64,000 bases of DNA from Candidatus Methylobacter oryzae (GCF_003994235.2 NZ_RYFG02000115.1:39409-103408), one strand, 5' to 3'; shown: positions 36,218 through 45,447, numbered from the stretch's first letter. Notes: generated by a model from the sequence alone, not told the origin. Made by a program: numbers and translations.

Positions 36218-36655
36218 TTACTCCAGCCATTCGATAATGTAGTCTTCCAGGTCGTCGATGTCGTCGACTTCGGATTCTCTTAGCGCATAACTGCTGATTG
36301 AAACATCGGCTTTCCGGACGCTAGCGGAGCTTTTCGACAGCAGCGGATGCCAGGGCGGAAGTTGTTCGCCATTGTTCACTAGCCGGTAAGCACAGGTTGC
36401 CGGCAGCCAGTCGTATTCGTTAAAGTCGTATTGTTTTAAATCCAGGCATTCCGGGACTAATCGCGTGCGTTCGGCATAACGGGTGCAGCGGCAAGTTTCC
36501 AAGTCGATCAGCTTGCAGGCGACACTGGTAAAGTAAATGTCGCCGGTGTCTTCGTCTTCGAGTTTATGCAGGCAGCATTTGCCGCAGTTATCGCATAATG
36601 ACTCCCATTCTTCGGTGGACATTTCGGAGAGTTTTTTAGCTTCCCAAAAATTCAT
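36218..36655 (-). CDS. ycgN: YcgN-family cysteine cluster protein (UPF0260)
   Basis: This 145-residue protein has the Cys-rich metal-binding pattern of the YkgJ/YcgN family: LCDNCGKCCLHKLEDEDTG, TSVACKLIDLETCRCTRY, VPECL and ATCAYRL. The family is annotated as zinc- or iron-sulfur-binding of unknown function. It overlaps the upstream PHP phosphoesterase gene by four bases, so both are translated from one message. Confidence 0.88.
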   Translation of the reverse strand: MNFWEAKKLSEMSTEEWESLCDNCGKCCLHKLEDEDTGDIYFTSVACKLIDLETCRCTRYAERTRLVPECLDLKQYDFNEYDWLPATCAYRLVNNGEQLPPWHPLLSKSSASVRKADVSISSYALRESEVDDIDDLEDYIIEWLE

Positions 36656-37518
36656 ACAAGGGCCTCATTAACAGATTGCGGTTGAGGGCCGAGCAATTCC
36701 CATACTGGTTTGATATTCTCGGGTAATGGTGCAAGCCGGCCTAATTCCACCCATTGATTAGCCGGACTGTGAAAGTCGGAGCCGACCGAGCCGGCCAGTT
36801 CAAAGCGCGTTGCATAACCGGCAACCGTTCGTATTTCATCGCTATTATAGCGGCCTGTGACCACTTCTATTCCTTGTCCGCCTGCTTCCTTGAATGCGGC
36901 TAACAGCCGTTTCATCCAGCTGGCGGTCAGCTTGTAACGCAAAGGATGGGCCAATACCGCAATTCCGCCGGATTGCGTGATCCAGTTTACTGCTTGCGCC
37001 ATATCGGACCAGGTCGTGGACACATAAGCGGCTTTGCCCGCGCCCAAATAGCGGTCGAAAGCTTCCTGCTGAGTCGATACATGAAATTGCGAAAGCAGGA
37101 AGTCGGCGAAATGTGTGCGGGTGATCATGCCTTCGCCGGCGGCTTTTTTAACCGCTTCCAGCGCGCCCGGAATACGTTTTTTCTCCAGCTTCTCGGCAAT
37201 TTTTTCGGCGCGTTCAATACGCATGTTTTGCAGGCTGCGGATAGCGTCGGTCAATGGAGGGTAATCGGGATCAATGCCCAGGCCGACAACGTGCAAGCAT
37301 TTGTTTTGCCAACTGGTTGATAACTCTATCGCGGGAATTAATTTGATGCCTGTTGCGCTTGCCGCAATCTGTGCTTCGCCGAGCCCGGCAACCGTATCGT
37401 GATCGGTTAAAGCCAGCGAGGTAACGCCATGCTCGTGGGCGCGCCGCACTAATTCCGTCGGCGATAACGCGCCGTCGGAGGCGGTGGAGTGGCAGTGTAA
37501 ATCGTAGCGTTCAGTCAT
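36652..37518 (-). CDS. rnm: PHP-domain phosphoesterase, RNase AM / YciV-like
   Basis: This 288-residue PHP-superfamily protein has metal-ligand motifs DLHCHSTASDGALSP at the start, LALTDHDTVAG, IELSTSW, AVLAHPLRY and a C-terminal GSDFHSP. E. coli YciV (RNase AM) is a 5'-3' exonuclease and 3',5'-nucleoside bisphosphate phosphatase that trims 5' ends of rRNA. It is followed by ycgN with a 4-base overlap. Confidence 0.88.
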   Translation of the reverse strand: MTERYDLHCHSTASDGALSPTELVRRAHEHGVTSLALTDHDTVAGLGEAQIAASATGIKLIPAIELSTSWQNKCLHVVGLGIDPDYPPLTDAIRSLQNMRIERAEKIAEKLEKKRIPGALEAVKKAAGEGMITRTHFADFLLSQFHVSTQQEAFDRYLGAGKAAYVSTTWSDMAQAVNWITQSGGIAVLAHPLRYKLTASWMKRLLAAFKEAGGQGIEVVTGRYNSDEIRTVAGYATRFELAGSVGSDFHSPANQWVELGRLAPLPENIKPVWELLGPQPQSVNEALV

Positions 37519-37539
37519 AGATATTTTAGGTCAAAGGCT

Positions 37540-37585
37540 AAAGGCGCAAGGCAAAAGAGCTCTCCGCCTTTTGCCTTGCGCCTTT
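37540..37585. terminator. 18-bp perfect hairpin after the ABC exporter gene
   Basis: AAAGGCGCAAGGCAAAAG at 37540-37557 is exactly complementary to 37568-37585 with a 10-base loop. It lies 8 bases beyond the stop of the minus-strand ABC gene and before rnm. A terminator or mRNA 3'-end barrier is likely, but no long T-run follows on the minus strand. The flank (AAAGGCTAAAGGC) resembles the heptamer array at the right window edge. Confidence 0.5.
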
Positions 37586-37593
37586 CATCTGCG

Positions 37594-39522
37594 TTATTGG
37601 TACTCGCCATAGAGTTTTGCATACAGACCATTCTGGTTGAGTAAGGTCTCATGTTGTCCATGTTCGCAGATTTTACCTTGTTCAAACACGTAAACATGAT
37701 CGGCTTGTTTCACTGCACTCAGACGATGGGCAATGATGATCGTGGTACGGCCGTTTAAAAACTCAGCCAGCGCCTGATGCAGATTGCGCTCCGTTTCGCT
37801 GTCCAATGCCGAGGTCGCTTCATCCAGAATGACTACTTTAGGATCGGCAACGATCATTCTGGCAATGGCCATACGTTGCCGCTGCCCGCCGGAGAGCCTC
37901 ATGCCTTGCCGGCCGACGATAGTGTCCAGTCCTTGCTCCAGTTCCTGAACAGTATCTTTTAATTGGGCGATGGCAAGCGCATTCCATAACGCTGTATCGC
38001 TAGCCGTTTTACCTAATGTCAGGTTGGCGCGGATGGTGTCGTTGAACAGGACAGGGTGTTGCAGTACGGTGACAACATTTTCCCTGACCACTTCAAGGCC
38101 GATGCGATCAATAGGTACTTCGTCAAAGTAAATCCGGCCGCTATCGGGTGGATACAGGCCGATTAAGGTTTGTATCAATGTCGATTTGCCGCCGCCGCTG
38201 GCGCCGACCAACGCAACTTTCTCTCCGGCCGGGATTCTTAAATGGATGCCGTCGAGCACTTTGTCATGCTGGTCTGCCTTGTTCTGCACCCTGCGGGTAA
38301 ATGTCACTTCGCTTCCGGCGAATTGGTCATCGCCATAGCTGAAATGCAAGTCTTCTACGCGCAAAGAAACGGTTTTTTTATTTAAAAACGGATTTTCAAG
38401 GTGAGGATAATGCGGCTCCTGTTTCAGTGCGTTAAGGCGATTGATCCGAACTAACGCGGCTTTGGCGGCATAGAAAGCATATTGGATGCTCAGTATTTCC
38501 TGGACCGGCGCCATCATGAACCAGAGATAGCCGAATACTGCCAGCATTTGTCCGATGCTGAGGTCCGAATAAAACACCATCAGCATCGCGCAGGCCCGGA
38601 ATATGTCAAAGCCGAACAGGAACACCAGAAAACTTAAGCGTGTCGCGGCATCGCTTTTCCAGGCGAACGCGGTGGAAAAATCTTTAACAGAGCGGGCGGA
38701 CTCAATTAATTGATGGCAATAATGTTTCTCGCGATTGCTGGCGCGTATTTGATGGATTGCTTCCAGGGTTTCAGTCAATGACTGCTGGAAAACTTCAAAA
38801 GCGGAGTTTTCCTTGGACTTTAGATCTTTAACGCGGGAACCGATAACGCGGGTGAAGTAAATGACCACGGGATTCAGTAACAGGATAAACAGCCCCAGTT
38901 GCCAGTGCATCCATAACAATATGACGGCGGTGCCGATAACGGTCAGTACGGCTACCAGCAGTTTGCTGACGGTAGAGCCGATAAAAGTATCGAGCGTGTC
39001 GAGGTCTTTGACCAGATGGGTGACCACGGTGCCGGTGCCGAGACTTTCGTATTCGGACATCGAAATAGTTTGCAAATGCCCGATCAGGTTGGCGCGGATG
39101 CGAAATACAATATCCTTGGCAATGCACGAAAACTGCCGGGTCTGGATAATGTTGAAAATAATCGCGATGATGCGCAGGATAAGGCTGATCAGTAAAATAA
39201 CGCTGATATAAAGAATGGGGAGTTGCCAAGCGACGGGAAAAAACAGGTTGACGGTCTGGATAATAATGCCGGGTTTATGCAGCAGCACTTCATCAACCAG
39301 TAACGGCATCAGCAACGGCACCGGAACGTTGGCAATAGTAGCTAGAATGGCGATAAAATGAGAAGCAATAAGCTCTTTTTTATGCTCTAGCGCAATTTTG
39401 TAGATAGTGTTCCAGTTGTACGCCGGGGGAATCTGTTTCGATTGCACGGAATTGGATAGGGAGGTTTTGAAGCGCTTGATTATAACATTTTTAAAACTGA
39501 GTTGAGCAGCCTGTCTGCTCAA
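37594..39522 (-). CDS. ABC exporter, fused permease and ATPase
   Basis: The 642-residue protein has an N-terminal six-helix ABC membrane domain (about residues 45-330). The ATPase has Walker A VGASGGGKSTLIQTLIG near residue 437, signature LSGGQRQRMAIARMI and Walker B VVILDEATSALD. It resembles MsbA/LapB-like type-1 exporters; the substrate cannot be told. The start is odd: the only long-frame start, a TTG at 39522, lies in repeat family B, which then encodes the first ~10 residues (MSRQAAQLSF). A GTG at about residue 27 is the alternative; neither has a good ribosome site. Confidence 0.88.
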   Translation of the reverse strand: MSRQAAQLSFKNVIIKRFKTSLSNSVQSKQIPPAYNWNTIYKIALEHKKELIASHFIAILATIANVPVPLLMPLLVDEVLLHKPGIIIQTVNLFFPVAWQLPILYISVILLISLILRIIAIIFNIIQTRQFSCIAKDIVFRIRANLIGHLQTISMSEYESLGTGTVVTHLVKDLDTLDTFIGSTVSKLLVAVLTVIGTAVILLWMHWQLGLFILLLNPVVIYFTRVIGSRVKDLKSKENSAFEVFQQSLTETLEAIHQIRASNREKHYCHQLIESARSVKDFSTAFAWKSDAATRLSFLVFLFGFDIFRACAMLMVFYSDLSIGQMLAVFGYLWFMMAPVQEILSIQYAFYAAKAALVRINRLNALKQEPHYPHLENPFLNKKTVSLRVEDLHFSYGDDQFAGSEVTFTRRVQNKADQHDKVLDGIHLRIPAGEKVALVGASGGGKSTLIQTLIGLYPPDSGRIYFDEVPIDRIGLEVVRENVVTVLQHPVLFNDTIRANLTLGKTASDTALWNALAIAQLKDTVQELEQGLDTIVGRQGMRLSGGQRQRMAIARMIVADPKVVILDEATSALDSETERNLHQALAEFLNGRTTIIIAHRLSAVKQADHVYVFEQGKICEHGQHETLLNQNGLYAKLYGEYQ

Positions 39523-39548
39523 ACGAAACTTATGCTCTTTGGGTATAA
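39495..39548. repeat. Dispersed two-hairpin repeat, family B, copy 3
   Basis: In minus orientation it reads TTATACCC-AAA-GAGCATAA then TTGAGCAG-ACAGG-CTGCTCAA and CTCAG. It sits between the divergent ABC exporter and slt genes and overlaps the annotated TTG start of the exporter. Confidence 0.8.
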
Positions 39549-39572
39549 AAATATATTTATTGTGAGTGAAAT

Positions 39573-41774
39573 ATGAAATGTTTGGCGTGGATTGTGCTGT
39601 TATGTCCGCTTCTTTTTTCCGATGCCGTATCCGGCAATACGCTCGACCAACAAAGAAACGATTTTTTGCAGGCGGAAAAACTGCTTGCTCAAGGCAATGT
39701 TGATGCGTTCATGCGCGCCAGTGCCGCTTTGCTGAATTATCCTCTGTATCCCTATCTGCAATACCAGTGGCTGAAGGATAATTTGCATCAAGCCGATCAA
39801 ATTCAATCTTTTCTGGCCGTCTATAAAGACACTCGTTATGCCGGATTATTGAGGTCCAAATGGCTGGATTATTTGGCTAAGAATGAACAATGGCCAGATT
39901 TCATCCGCAATTATATCGCCAGGGATGGTGTGTATGCCGCAAGCCAGTCGGGAACTGGCGCGGCAATCGCCAGGGATGGTGTGTATGCCGCAGGCCAGTC
40001 GGGAACTGGCGCGGCGACCGCCAGGGATGGTGTGTATGCCGCGAGCCAGCAGGGAACTGTTGTGGCGATTGCCAACGATAGTGGACCTGCTTCAGTCTCG
40101 GCGGGAACAAGTCCGGCAATTGTCAATGACGTTGTGCCTGCCCCAGTAAGCCTGCCGGCAATCGTCGTGTCAAAAGTAACCGAAAATACCGCTCTTGAAT
40201 GCGAATATAACCTGGCCCGCTATAAAACCGGCAACGAACAGCAGGCACTGAGCGAAGCTGAACGTTTATGGCTGACTGGAGACTCGTTACCGCAAGAATG
40301 CGATCCGTTATTGTCTGTGTTGATGATGTCTCCCCGTTTTACGCCGGAACTGATATGGCAACGGTTTGAGCTGGCCCTGCGCAAAGATAACGTTTCCGTG
40401 GCTGAATATGTTCGCCGGTCTATGAGCAGAACCGATCAGGATGCTGCCGACGTTTGGCTAAGGATTCACCAAAAGCCTGAACTAATCGAAAATAATGTTT
40501 TATCGCCAGGGATGGTGTGTATGCCGCAAGCCTGCCCCGAGCAGGCAGGGCGTTTGACTCCACAAATGGGGAAGCTCTTTGCCCATGGCATAGAGCGGCT
40601 GGCAAAGTCCGATTTAAATCTGGCTATTCGAATTTGGGATGATAGAAAAGTTACCTTCCAGATAGATGAGCAAACTGCCCGGCATTTGGAGCGTAATCTC
40701 GCGATAAGTCTGGCTCGTAGCCGAAATCCGGGCGCCTATTTTCGATTGAGTCAACTGCCTGCCGATGCTGAAGTTAATGAGTGGAAAATGCGCGCGGCTT
40801 TGCTTGAACAAAACTGGCAGCATGTCGGCGAGGCGTTGGCGGGTTTGACGGTCCAGGAACGATTGGATCCTAAATGGCAATACTGGCAAGCCAGGTTGTT
40901 GGATAAAACCGGGAACTCCATACAGGCGAAAGATGCTTATCTTAAGCTCGCTGAAGACCGCAGTTTTTACGGTTTTCTAGCTGCCGATTACGTTAACAAG
41001 CCTTATCAATTTGCTAATAAGCCGATTTTTTTGACCGCAAGCGAGCTAAGCAATCTGGCCGATGAAACCGATTTTAAAATGGTTAGTGAGTTTAAGGCGT
41101 TGAACAGGGATATGGAGGCCGAGCGGCAATGGTGGTATGCGGTAAAAAAGCTAAGCAAAGAGCGCATGATGATCGCCGCCAAATTAGCCCAGCAATGGCA
41201 TTGGGACCAGGTGGCCATTGCTACATTGGTTAAAGCCGACTATTGGGATGACTTGGCTTTGCGTTTTCCCGTTTATTATGCGAATGAAGTTCATACTAAT
41301 GCTTCTCTACATAATCTCGATCCGGCTATTGTCTTTGGTTTGATCCGGCAGGAAAGCATTTTTAATAAAAATGCCGAATCGGCTGTTGGCGCGCGGGGCT
41401 TAATGCAGGTTATGCCTAAAACCGGCATGCAAATAGCCCGCGACTTGAAGGAGAAATGGCGATCGGACAGCGTTCTGTTTAATCCCGGAGTGAATGTCAG
41501 GTATGGTGCTTTCTATTACAAGCAGCTGCTAAAACAATTCCATGGTCATTTCGCCTTGGCAATTGCCGCGTATAACGCGGGGGCCGGGCGAGTGTCTAAA
41601 TGGCTGCCAAGTGTCGAGCCTGTACCCGCGGATATTTGGATAGAAACGATACCTTTTAAGGAAACCAGGAAATATGTAACGTCGGTGCTTTCGTACAGCA
41701 TTATCTATCAGCAGCTTATGCAAAGAAATGCGTTGAAGATAAAAGAATTGATGCTCGACGTGTTGCCAGGCTAA
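39573..41774 (+). CDS. slt: Soluble lytic murein transglycosylase Slt, with repeat-derived insertions
   Basis: This 733-residue periplasmic enzyme cleaves peptidoglycan to 1,6-anhydro products. It has a signal peptide (residues 1-21), an alpha-helical superhelical U-domain, and a C-terminal SLT domain. The catalytic Glu is in [17 protein letters not shown], followed by [13 protein letters not shown] and [14 protein letters not shown]. The superhelix is interrupted between FIRNYI and [15 protein letters not shown] by about 85 residues built from 17-residue units such as [18 protein letters not shown] second insertion ([16 protein letters not shown]) lies near residue 313. Both come from the 51-bp family A element and leave the frame intact. 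The enzyme is longer than the usual ~640-650 residues for this reason. Confidence 0.93.
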   Translation: MKCLAWIVLLCPLLFSDAVSGNTLDQQRNDFLQAEKLLAQGNVDAFMRASAALLNYPLYPYLQYQWLKDNLHQADQIQSFLAVYKDTRYAGLLRSKWLDYLAKNEQWPDFIRNYIARDGVYAASQSGTGAAIARDGVYAAGQSGTGAATARDGVYAASQQGTVVAIANDSGPASVSAGTSPAIVNDVVPAPVSLPAIVVSKVTENTALECEYNLARYKTGNEQQALSEAERLWLTGDSLPQECDPLLSVLMMSPRFTPELIWQRFELALRKDNVSVAEYVRRSMSRTDQDAADVWLRIHQKPELIENNVLSPGMVCMPQACPEQAGRLTPQMGKLFAHGIERLAKSDLNLAIRIWDDRKVTFQIDEQTARHLERNLAISLARSRNPGAYFRLSQLPADAEVNEWKMRAALLEQNWQHVGEALAGLTVQERLDPKWQYWQARLLDKTGNSIQAKDAYLKLAEDRSFYGFLAADYVNKPYQFANKPIFLTASELSNLADETDFKMVSEFKALNRDMEAERQWWYAVKKLSKERMMIAAKLAQQWHWDQVAIATLVKADYWDDLALRFPVYYANEVHTNASLHNLDPAIVFGLIRQESIFNKNAESAVGARGLMQVMPKTGMQIARDLKEKWRSDSVLFNPGVNVRYGAFYYKQLLKQFHGHFALAIAAYNAGAGRVSKWLPSVEPVPADIWIETIPFKETRKYVTSVLSYSIIYQQLMQRNALKIKELMLDVLPG
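39915..40166. repeat. Family A 51-bp repeat, tandem array in slt
   Basis: Units begin (ATCGCC or a variant) at 39915, 39966, 40017, 40068 and 40119, spaced exactly 51 bases. The first three are near-identical, and the fourth and fifth are decayed, the last shortened by nine bases. Each intact unit carries CAGGGATGGTGTGTATGCC then a hairpin: TGCCGC, two bases, GCCAGT, loop CGGGA, ACTGGC, GCGGCA. Being 17 codons long, tandem growth keeps the slt frame. The first three copies have no stop codon in any of the six frames. Confidence 0.9.
40502..40552. repeat. Family A 51-bp repeat, lone copy in slt
   Basis: ATCGCCAGGGATGGTGTGTA is followed by TGCCGCAA and a changed hairpin, GCCTGC-CCCGA-GCAGGC. 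Compared with the array, both stem arms changed together so pairing is kept. It is read in a different frame from the array ([17 protein letters not shown]) and also stays open. Its outer stem is lost. Confidence 0.85.
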
Positions 41775-41856
41775 AAATAGAGCTGATTTTTTTCGAGGTC
41801 TGTTAGATAATGAGCAGTTTAGAATAATAATAATTACGTTAAGGTATCAGAAGAGT

Positions 41857-42372
41857 ATGGGTAAACAGCACAGTTTTACGCGCGAAGAATTGTTGAAGTC
41901 CGGCAGGGGAGAACTGTACGGGCCGAAAAATGCGCAATTGCCTCTACCAAATATGTTAATGATGGATCGTATTACCCTTATTACCGATGAGGGCGGTGCA
42001 TACGGAAAAGGCGAGATCATTGCTGAGCTGGATATAACGCCCGATTTATGGTTTTTCGATTGCCATTTTCAAGGCGATCCAGTGATGCCAGGTTGTTTGG
42101 GCTTGGATGCAATGTGGCAATTGGTCGGCTTCTTTTTATGCTGGATGGGCGGTCCCGGTAAAGGACGGGCTTTAGGCGTGGGTGAAGTTAAATTTACCGG
42201 ACAAGTATTGCCTACCGCTAAAAAAGTGATTTATCGGGTTAATTTAAAAAGATTAATAATGCGGAAGTTGGTTATGGGTATTGCTGATGCCACCATGGAA
42301 GTCGATGGCAAAGTGATTTATGAGGCTACCGATCTACGGGTTGGTTTGTTTACTTCCACAGAAGATTTTTAG
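41857..42372 (+). CDS. fabA: 3-hydroxydecanoyl-ACP dehydratase/isomerase FabA
   Basis: This 171-residue enzyme dehydrates 3-hydroxyacyl-ACP and isomerises trans-2- to cis-3-decenoyl-ACP, the branch point of anaerobic unsaturated fatty-acid synthesis. The catalytic His is in [19 protein letters not shown], with the partner Asp in the same block. [11 protein letters not shown] is also typical. It is followed by fabB 11 bases on, the standard operon. Confidence 0.97.
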   Translation: MGKQHSFTREELLKSGRGELYGPKNAQLPLPNMLMMDRITLITDEGGAYGKGEIIAELDITPDLWFFDCHFQGDPVMPGCLGLDAMWQLVGFFLCWMGGPGKGRALGVGEVKFTGQVLPTAKKVIYRVNLKRLIMRKLVMGIADATMEVDGKVIYEATDLRVGLFTSTEDF

Positions 42373-42383
42373 AGGCATTAACC

Positions 42384-43607
42384 ATGAAAAGAGTCGTAGT
42401 TACCGGTCTGGGCATTGTTTCCAGTATTGGGAATAACAGAACGGAGGTTGTCGATTCCTTAAGAGAAGGCCGTTCAGGAATTGCTTTTGCCGACGTTTAT
42501 CAGGAAATGGGCTTCCGCAGCCATGTTCATGGCCCTATCAACATCGATTTGGATGCATTCATCGATCGTAAAATAAAACGCTTTATGGGCGACGGCGCTG
42601 CATTTAATTATATTGCGATGCAGCAAGCGATCGACGATTCCGGTTTGGATGAGTCGGATGTGTCGAATTTCAGAACCGGTTTGGTGATGGGGTCCGGCGG
42701 TCCTTCAACGTCCAACATTGTCGACGCGGCTGATATTTTGCGCGAAAAAGGCATTAAAAAAGTAGGCCCTTATATGGTGCCTAGAAGCATGTCCAGCACC
42801 AATACCGCTTGTTTGGCAACGCCTTATAAAATCAGAGGCGTCAATTATACGATTAGTTCTGCATGCGCAACTAGCGCTCACTGTATCGGCCATGCAATGG
42901 AATTGATTCAGATGGGTAAGCAGGATGTCGTGTTTGCAGGCGGAGGCGAAGAAGTTCATTGGACCATGTCGATGTTATTTGACGCGATGGGCGCGTTGTC
43001 TTCCAAATATAACGACACGCCGACAACAGCCTCAAGACCTTACGACGAAACCCGCGACGGTTTTGTGATCTCCGGCGGCGGCGGTGTTCTGGTCATTGAA
43101 GAATTGGAACATGCCAAAGCGCGCGGCGCGAAAATCTATGCGGAACTGACCGGTTATGGCGCAACTTCCGACGGTTACGACATGGTTCAACCGTCGGGCG
43201 AAGGCGCGGTGCGGTGCATGCAGCAGGCAATGGCGACTATCGGCGGCAGTAAGGTCGATTATATCAACGCTCACGGCACTAGCACGCCGGTCGGCGATAC
43301 CAAGGAACTCGAAGCCTTGCGTACCGTGTTCGGCCAAGACGACGTACCGTTGGTCAGTTCGACAAAATCTCTGACAGGCCACGCGTTAGGTGCGGCGGGT
43401 GTTAACGAAGCGATTTATTCGCTGTTAATGATGGAAGAAAACTTCCTCAGCGCTTCAGCCAACATCACCCAGCTTGATCCGGGCGCGGCAGGTATTCCGA
43501 TAGTGTGTGAGCGTAAAGACAACATCACGTTAAATACGGTCATGTCGAACAGCTTCGGCTTTGGCGGCACCAACGCGACACTGATTTTTCAGCGATACAA
43601 CGGTTAA
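42384..43607 (+). CDS. fabB: 3-oxoacyl-ACP synthase I FabB
   Basis: This 407-residue condensing enzyme elongates cis-3-decenoyl-ACP toward unsaturated fatty acids. The Cys-His-His triad is visible: [33 protein letters not shown] and [33 protein letters not shown] sequence ([13 protein letters not shown]) closes the fold. Co-transcribed with fabA. Confidence 0.97.
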   Translation: MKRVVVTGLGIVSSIGNNRTEVVDSLREGRSGIAFADVYQEMGFRSHVHGPINIDLDAFIDRKIKRFMGDGAAFNYIAMQQAIDDSGLDESDVSNFRTGLVMGSGGPSTSNIVDAADILREKGIKKVGPYMVPRSMSSTNTACLATPYKIRGVNYTISSACATSAHCIGHAMELIQMGKQDVVFAGGGEEVHWTMSMLFDAMGALSSKYNDTPTTASRPYDETRDGFVISGGGGVLVIEELEHAKARGAKIYAELTGYGATSDGYDMVQPSGEGAVRCMQQAMATIGGSKVDYINAHGTSTPVGDTKELEALRTVFGQDDVPLVSSTKSLTGHALGAAGVNEAIYSLLMMEENFLSASANITQLDPGAAGIPIVCERKDNITLNTVMSNSFGFGGTNATLIFQRYNG

Positions 43608-43624
43608 TCGTTCCGCATTTTATA

Positions 43625-43721
43625 GAACACGGATGACACAGATAAGACGGATTTAAACGGATTTATCTTTTTTATCCGTGTTAATCAGTTAAAGCCATGT
43701 CATTCGTGTGCTGATTTTTAG
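43625..43721. repeat. ATCCGTG-type fold-back repeat, family C, copy 1
   Basis: The stretch contains GAACACGGATGACACAGAT, ACGGATTTAAACGGATTTAT and then, inverted, ATCCGTGTTAATCAG and TGTCATTCGTGTGC. The ends pair as GAACACGGATGACA with the complement of TGTCATTCGTGTGC at two mismatches. It fills the gap between fabB and ttcA. Related sequence flanks two family B copies at 54276-54461. Confidence 0.65.
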
Positions 43722-43753
43722 TTTCCTTTTTCGAGTATTCCATATCTCTGACC

Positions 43754-44713
43754 ATGTCAGACCTAAACCAAAAATCCAGAACCCAGTTCAATAAGCTGCA
43801 AAAAAAATTGCGGCACACGGTCGGCGATGCGATTGCCGATTACAACATGATCGAGAACGGCGACAAGGTCATGGTGTGCTTGTCCGGCGGTAAGGATTCG
43901 TTCACATTGTTGGACGTCCTGATGCATTTGCAAAAAACCGCACCGGTTGAGTTTGAACTGATTGCTGTTAACCTCGATCAAAAGCAGCCCGGTTTTCCGG
44001 AGCATGTATTGCCGGAATATCTTGAATCGTTGGGAGTGCCTTATCATATTATCGAAAGAGACACTTACAGCGTGGTAAAGCGGGTGATTCCCGAAGGCAA
44101 TACCACCTGTGGATTATGTTCGCGTTTGCGCCGCGGCACCCTTTACGGTTATGCCGAAGCGAATAACGTCACCAAAATTGCTTTGGGCCATCATCGCGAC
44201 GACATACTCGAAACTTTTTTCCTGAATATTTTTTACGGCGGTAAATTAAAAGCGATGCCGCCCAAGCTGTTGAGTGACGATAAAAAGAACATCATTATCA
44301 GACCCTTGGCATACACCCGAGAAAAGGACATCGAACGTCTTGCGGTATTTAAAAACTATCCGATTATTCCGTGCAACTTATGCGGTTCCCAGGAAAATAT
44401 GCAACGCCAAGCCATGAAGGCGATGTTAAGAACATGGGATAAACAGTTTCCCGGACGATTGGAAACCATCTTTTCCAGCCTGCAAAACGTCGCGCCTTCA
44501 CAATTGGCGGATACGCAGTTATTTGATTTTGCCGGGTTAACGCGCAGCCGGCAAGCTGATGAAGAGCAGGTTATGACATTTATCGCCAGGGATGGTGTGT
44601 ATGCTGCAGGCCAGTCGGGAACTGGTGCAGCGATCGCCAGGGATGGTATTCATGCCGCTTGCCAGTCGGGAACTGATTCGGCGAATGCCGGGTTGGACGT
44701 ATTGGCGCAGTGA
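43754..44713 (+). CDS. ttcA: tRNA 2-thiocytidine synthetase TtcA, with repeat-derived tail
   Basis: This 319-residue ATP-dependent enzyme thiolates C32 of certain tRNAs. The PP-loop [15 protein letters not shown] lies near residue 36, and the iron-sulfur and sulfur-carrying cysteines are in [16 protein letters not shown] and [16 protein letters not shown]. The conserved body ends about [18 protein letters not shown]. The last ~45 residues are two 17-residue units of family A ([17 protein letters not shown] and a diverged one) and a stub, unrelated to other TtcA tails. The stop overlaps the GTG of the next gene by four bases, so coupling survived. Confidence 0.94.
   Translation: MSDLNQKSRTQFNKLQKKLRHTVGDAIADYNMIENGDKVMVCLSGGKDSFTLLDVLMHLQKTAPVEFELIAVNLDQKQPGFPEHVLPEYLESLGVPYHIIERDTYSVVKRVIPEGNTTCGLCSRLRRGTLYGYAEANNVTKIALGHHRDDILETFFLNIFYGGKLKAMPPKLLSDDKKNIIIRPLAYTREKDIERLAVFKNYPIIPCNLCGSQENMQRQAMKAMLRTWDKQFPGRLETIFSSLQNVAPSQLADTQLFDFAGLTRSRQADEEQVMTFIARDGVYAAGQSGTGAAIARDGIHAACQSGTDSANAGLDVLAQ
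44582..44700. repeat. Family A 51-bp repeat, two copies plus stub at the ttcA 3' end
   Basis: Units start at 44582 and 44633, with a decayed start at 44684, again spaced exactly 51 bases. They are read in the same frame as the slt array. The first unit's outer stem is TGCTGC/GCAGCG: relative to the slt units (TGCCGC/GCGGCA) the inner C to T change is matched by G to A on the other arm. The inner stem is GCCAGT/ACTGGT. Confidence 0.88.
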
Positions 44714-45447
44714 CCTGCATTGTCCTTTTTACCGATTTTGGCCCGTCCGGACCTTACGCCGGGCAAATGGAGTCGGTGCTAAGGCTGGCAGCGCCGAATG
44801 TTCCTATTATCAATCTGTTGAGCAATGCTCCGATAGCAGATCCTCGATTGAGTTCCTATTTGTTGGCCGCATTGCGCTACAGTTTTCCGGCCGACAGTAT
44901 TTTTTTGTGTGTTGTTGATCCAGGCGTTGGCAGCGAGCGCCGGGCAGTGGTTTTACACGCTGACGGACAGACTTTTGTCGGGCCGGATAACGGCTTGCTG
45001 AATACAGTTGCTTTGCAGTCTCAAAACACGCAATGGTTGGAAATTGTCTGGCACCCGCAACATTGTTCGATGAGTTTTCACGGTCGGGATATATTTGCCC
45101 CGATTGCCGCCAAGCTGGCTGTCAACCAAGCAGATGATTCATTGCTGCCATTTGAGCGAAACGAGTTATGCGATTGGTCCCAGGATTTAGCCGAAGTGAT
45201 TTATTTCGACCACTACGGCAACGCAATGACCGGATTGCGTTATCGGGAAGACTTCATTGGCAAGGTTTTAAATATTAACGGGATTGTAATCAGGCAAGCC
45301 GATACTTTCAGTGATGTCGGAGCACTGCAAGCATTCTGGTACCAAAACTCCAGTGGATTGGTCGAAATTGCAGTCAATAAAGGCCGTGCAGAGCAGCAGT
45401 TGGCTTTGAGGTTGGGAATGCGGGTCGGTTTTTCATCTATTTTCTGA
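44710..45447 (+). CDS. SAM hydroxide adenosyltransferase (DUF62) family protein
   Basis: This 245-residue protein of the fluorinase/chlorinase fold begins [20 protein letters not shown]. It has [23 protein letters not shown] and [16 protein letters not shown], all family blocks. Most bacterial members hydrolyse S-adenosylmethionine to adenosine and methionine rather than halogenate. The GTG start overlaps the ttcA stop. A physiological reason for pairing with ttcA is not evident. Confidence 0.85.
   Translation: MTCIVLFTDFGPSGPYAGQMESVLRLAAPNVPIINLLSNAPIADPRLSSYLLAALRYSFPADSIFLCVVDPGVGSERRAVVLHADGQTFVGPDNGLLNTVALQSQNTQWLEIVWHPQHCSMSFHGRDIFAPIAAKLAVNQADDSLLPFERNELCDWSQDLAEVIYFDHYGNAMTGLRYREDFIGKVLNINGIVIRQADTFSDVGALQAFWYQNSSGLVEIAVNKGRAEQQLALRLGMRVGFSSIF

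Noticed and set aside
39883..40149. Alternative-frame and antisense ORFs across the slt repeat array
   Set aside because: They exist only because the repeat is open in every frame; the slt frame is the one with flanking homology.
39915..40166. CRISPR array
   Set aside because: The 51-base units are contiguous with no variable spacers, are translated within slt, and no cas genes are near.
44710..45447. Fluorinase or chlorinase
   Set aside because: Fold family is shared, but context and prevalence favour SAM hydroxide adenosyltransferase; no halometabolite genes are near.
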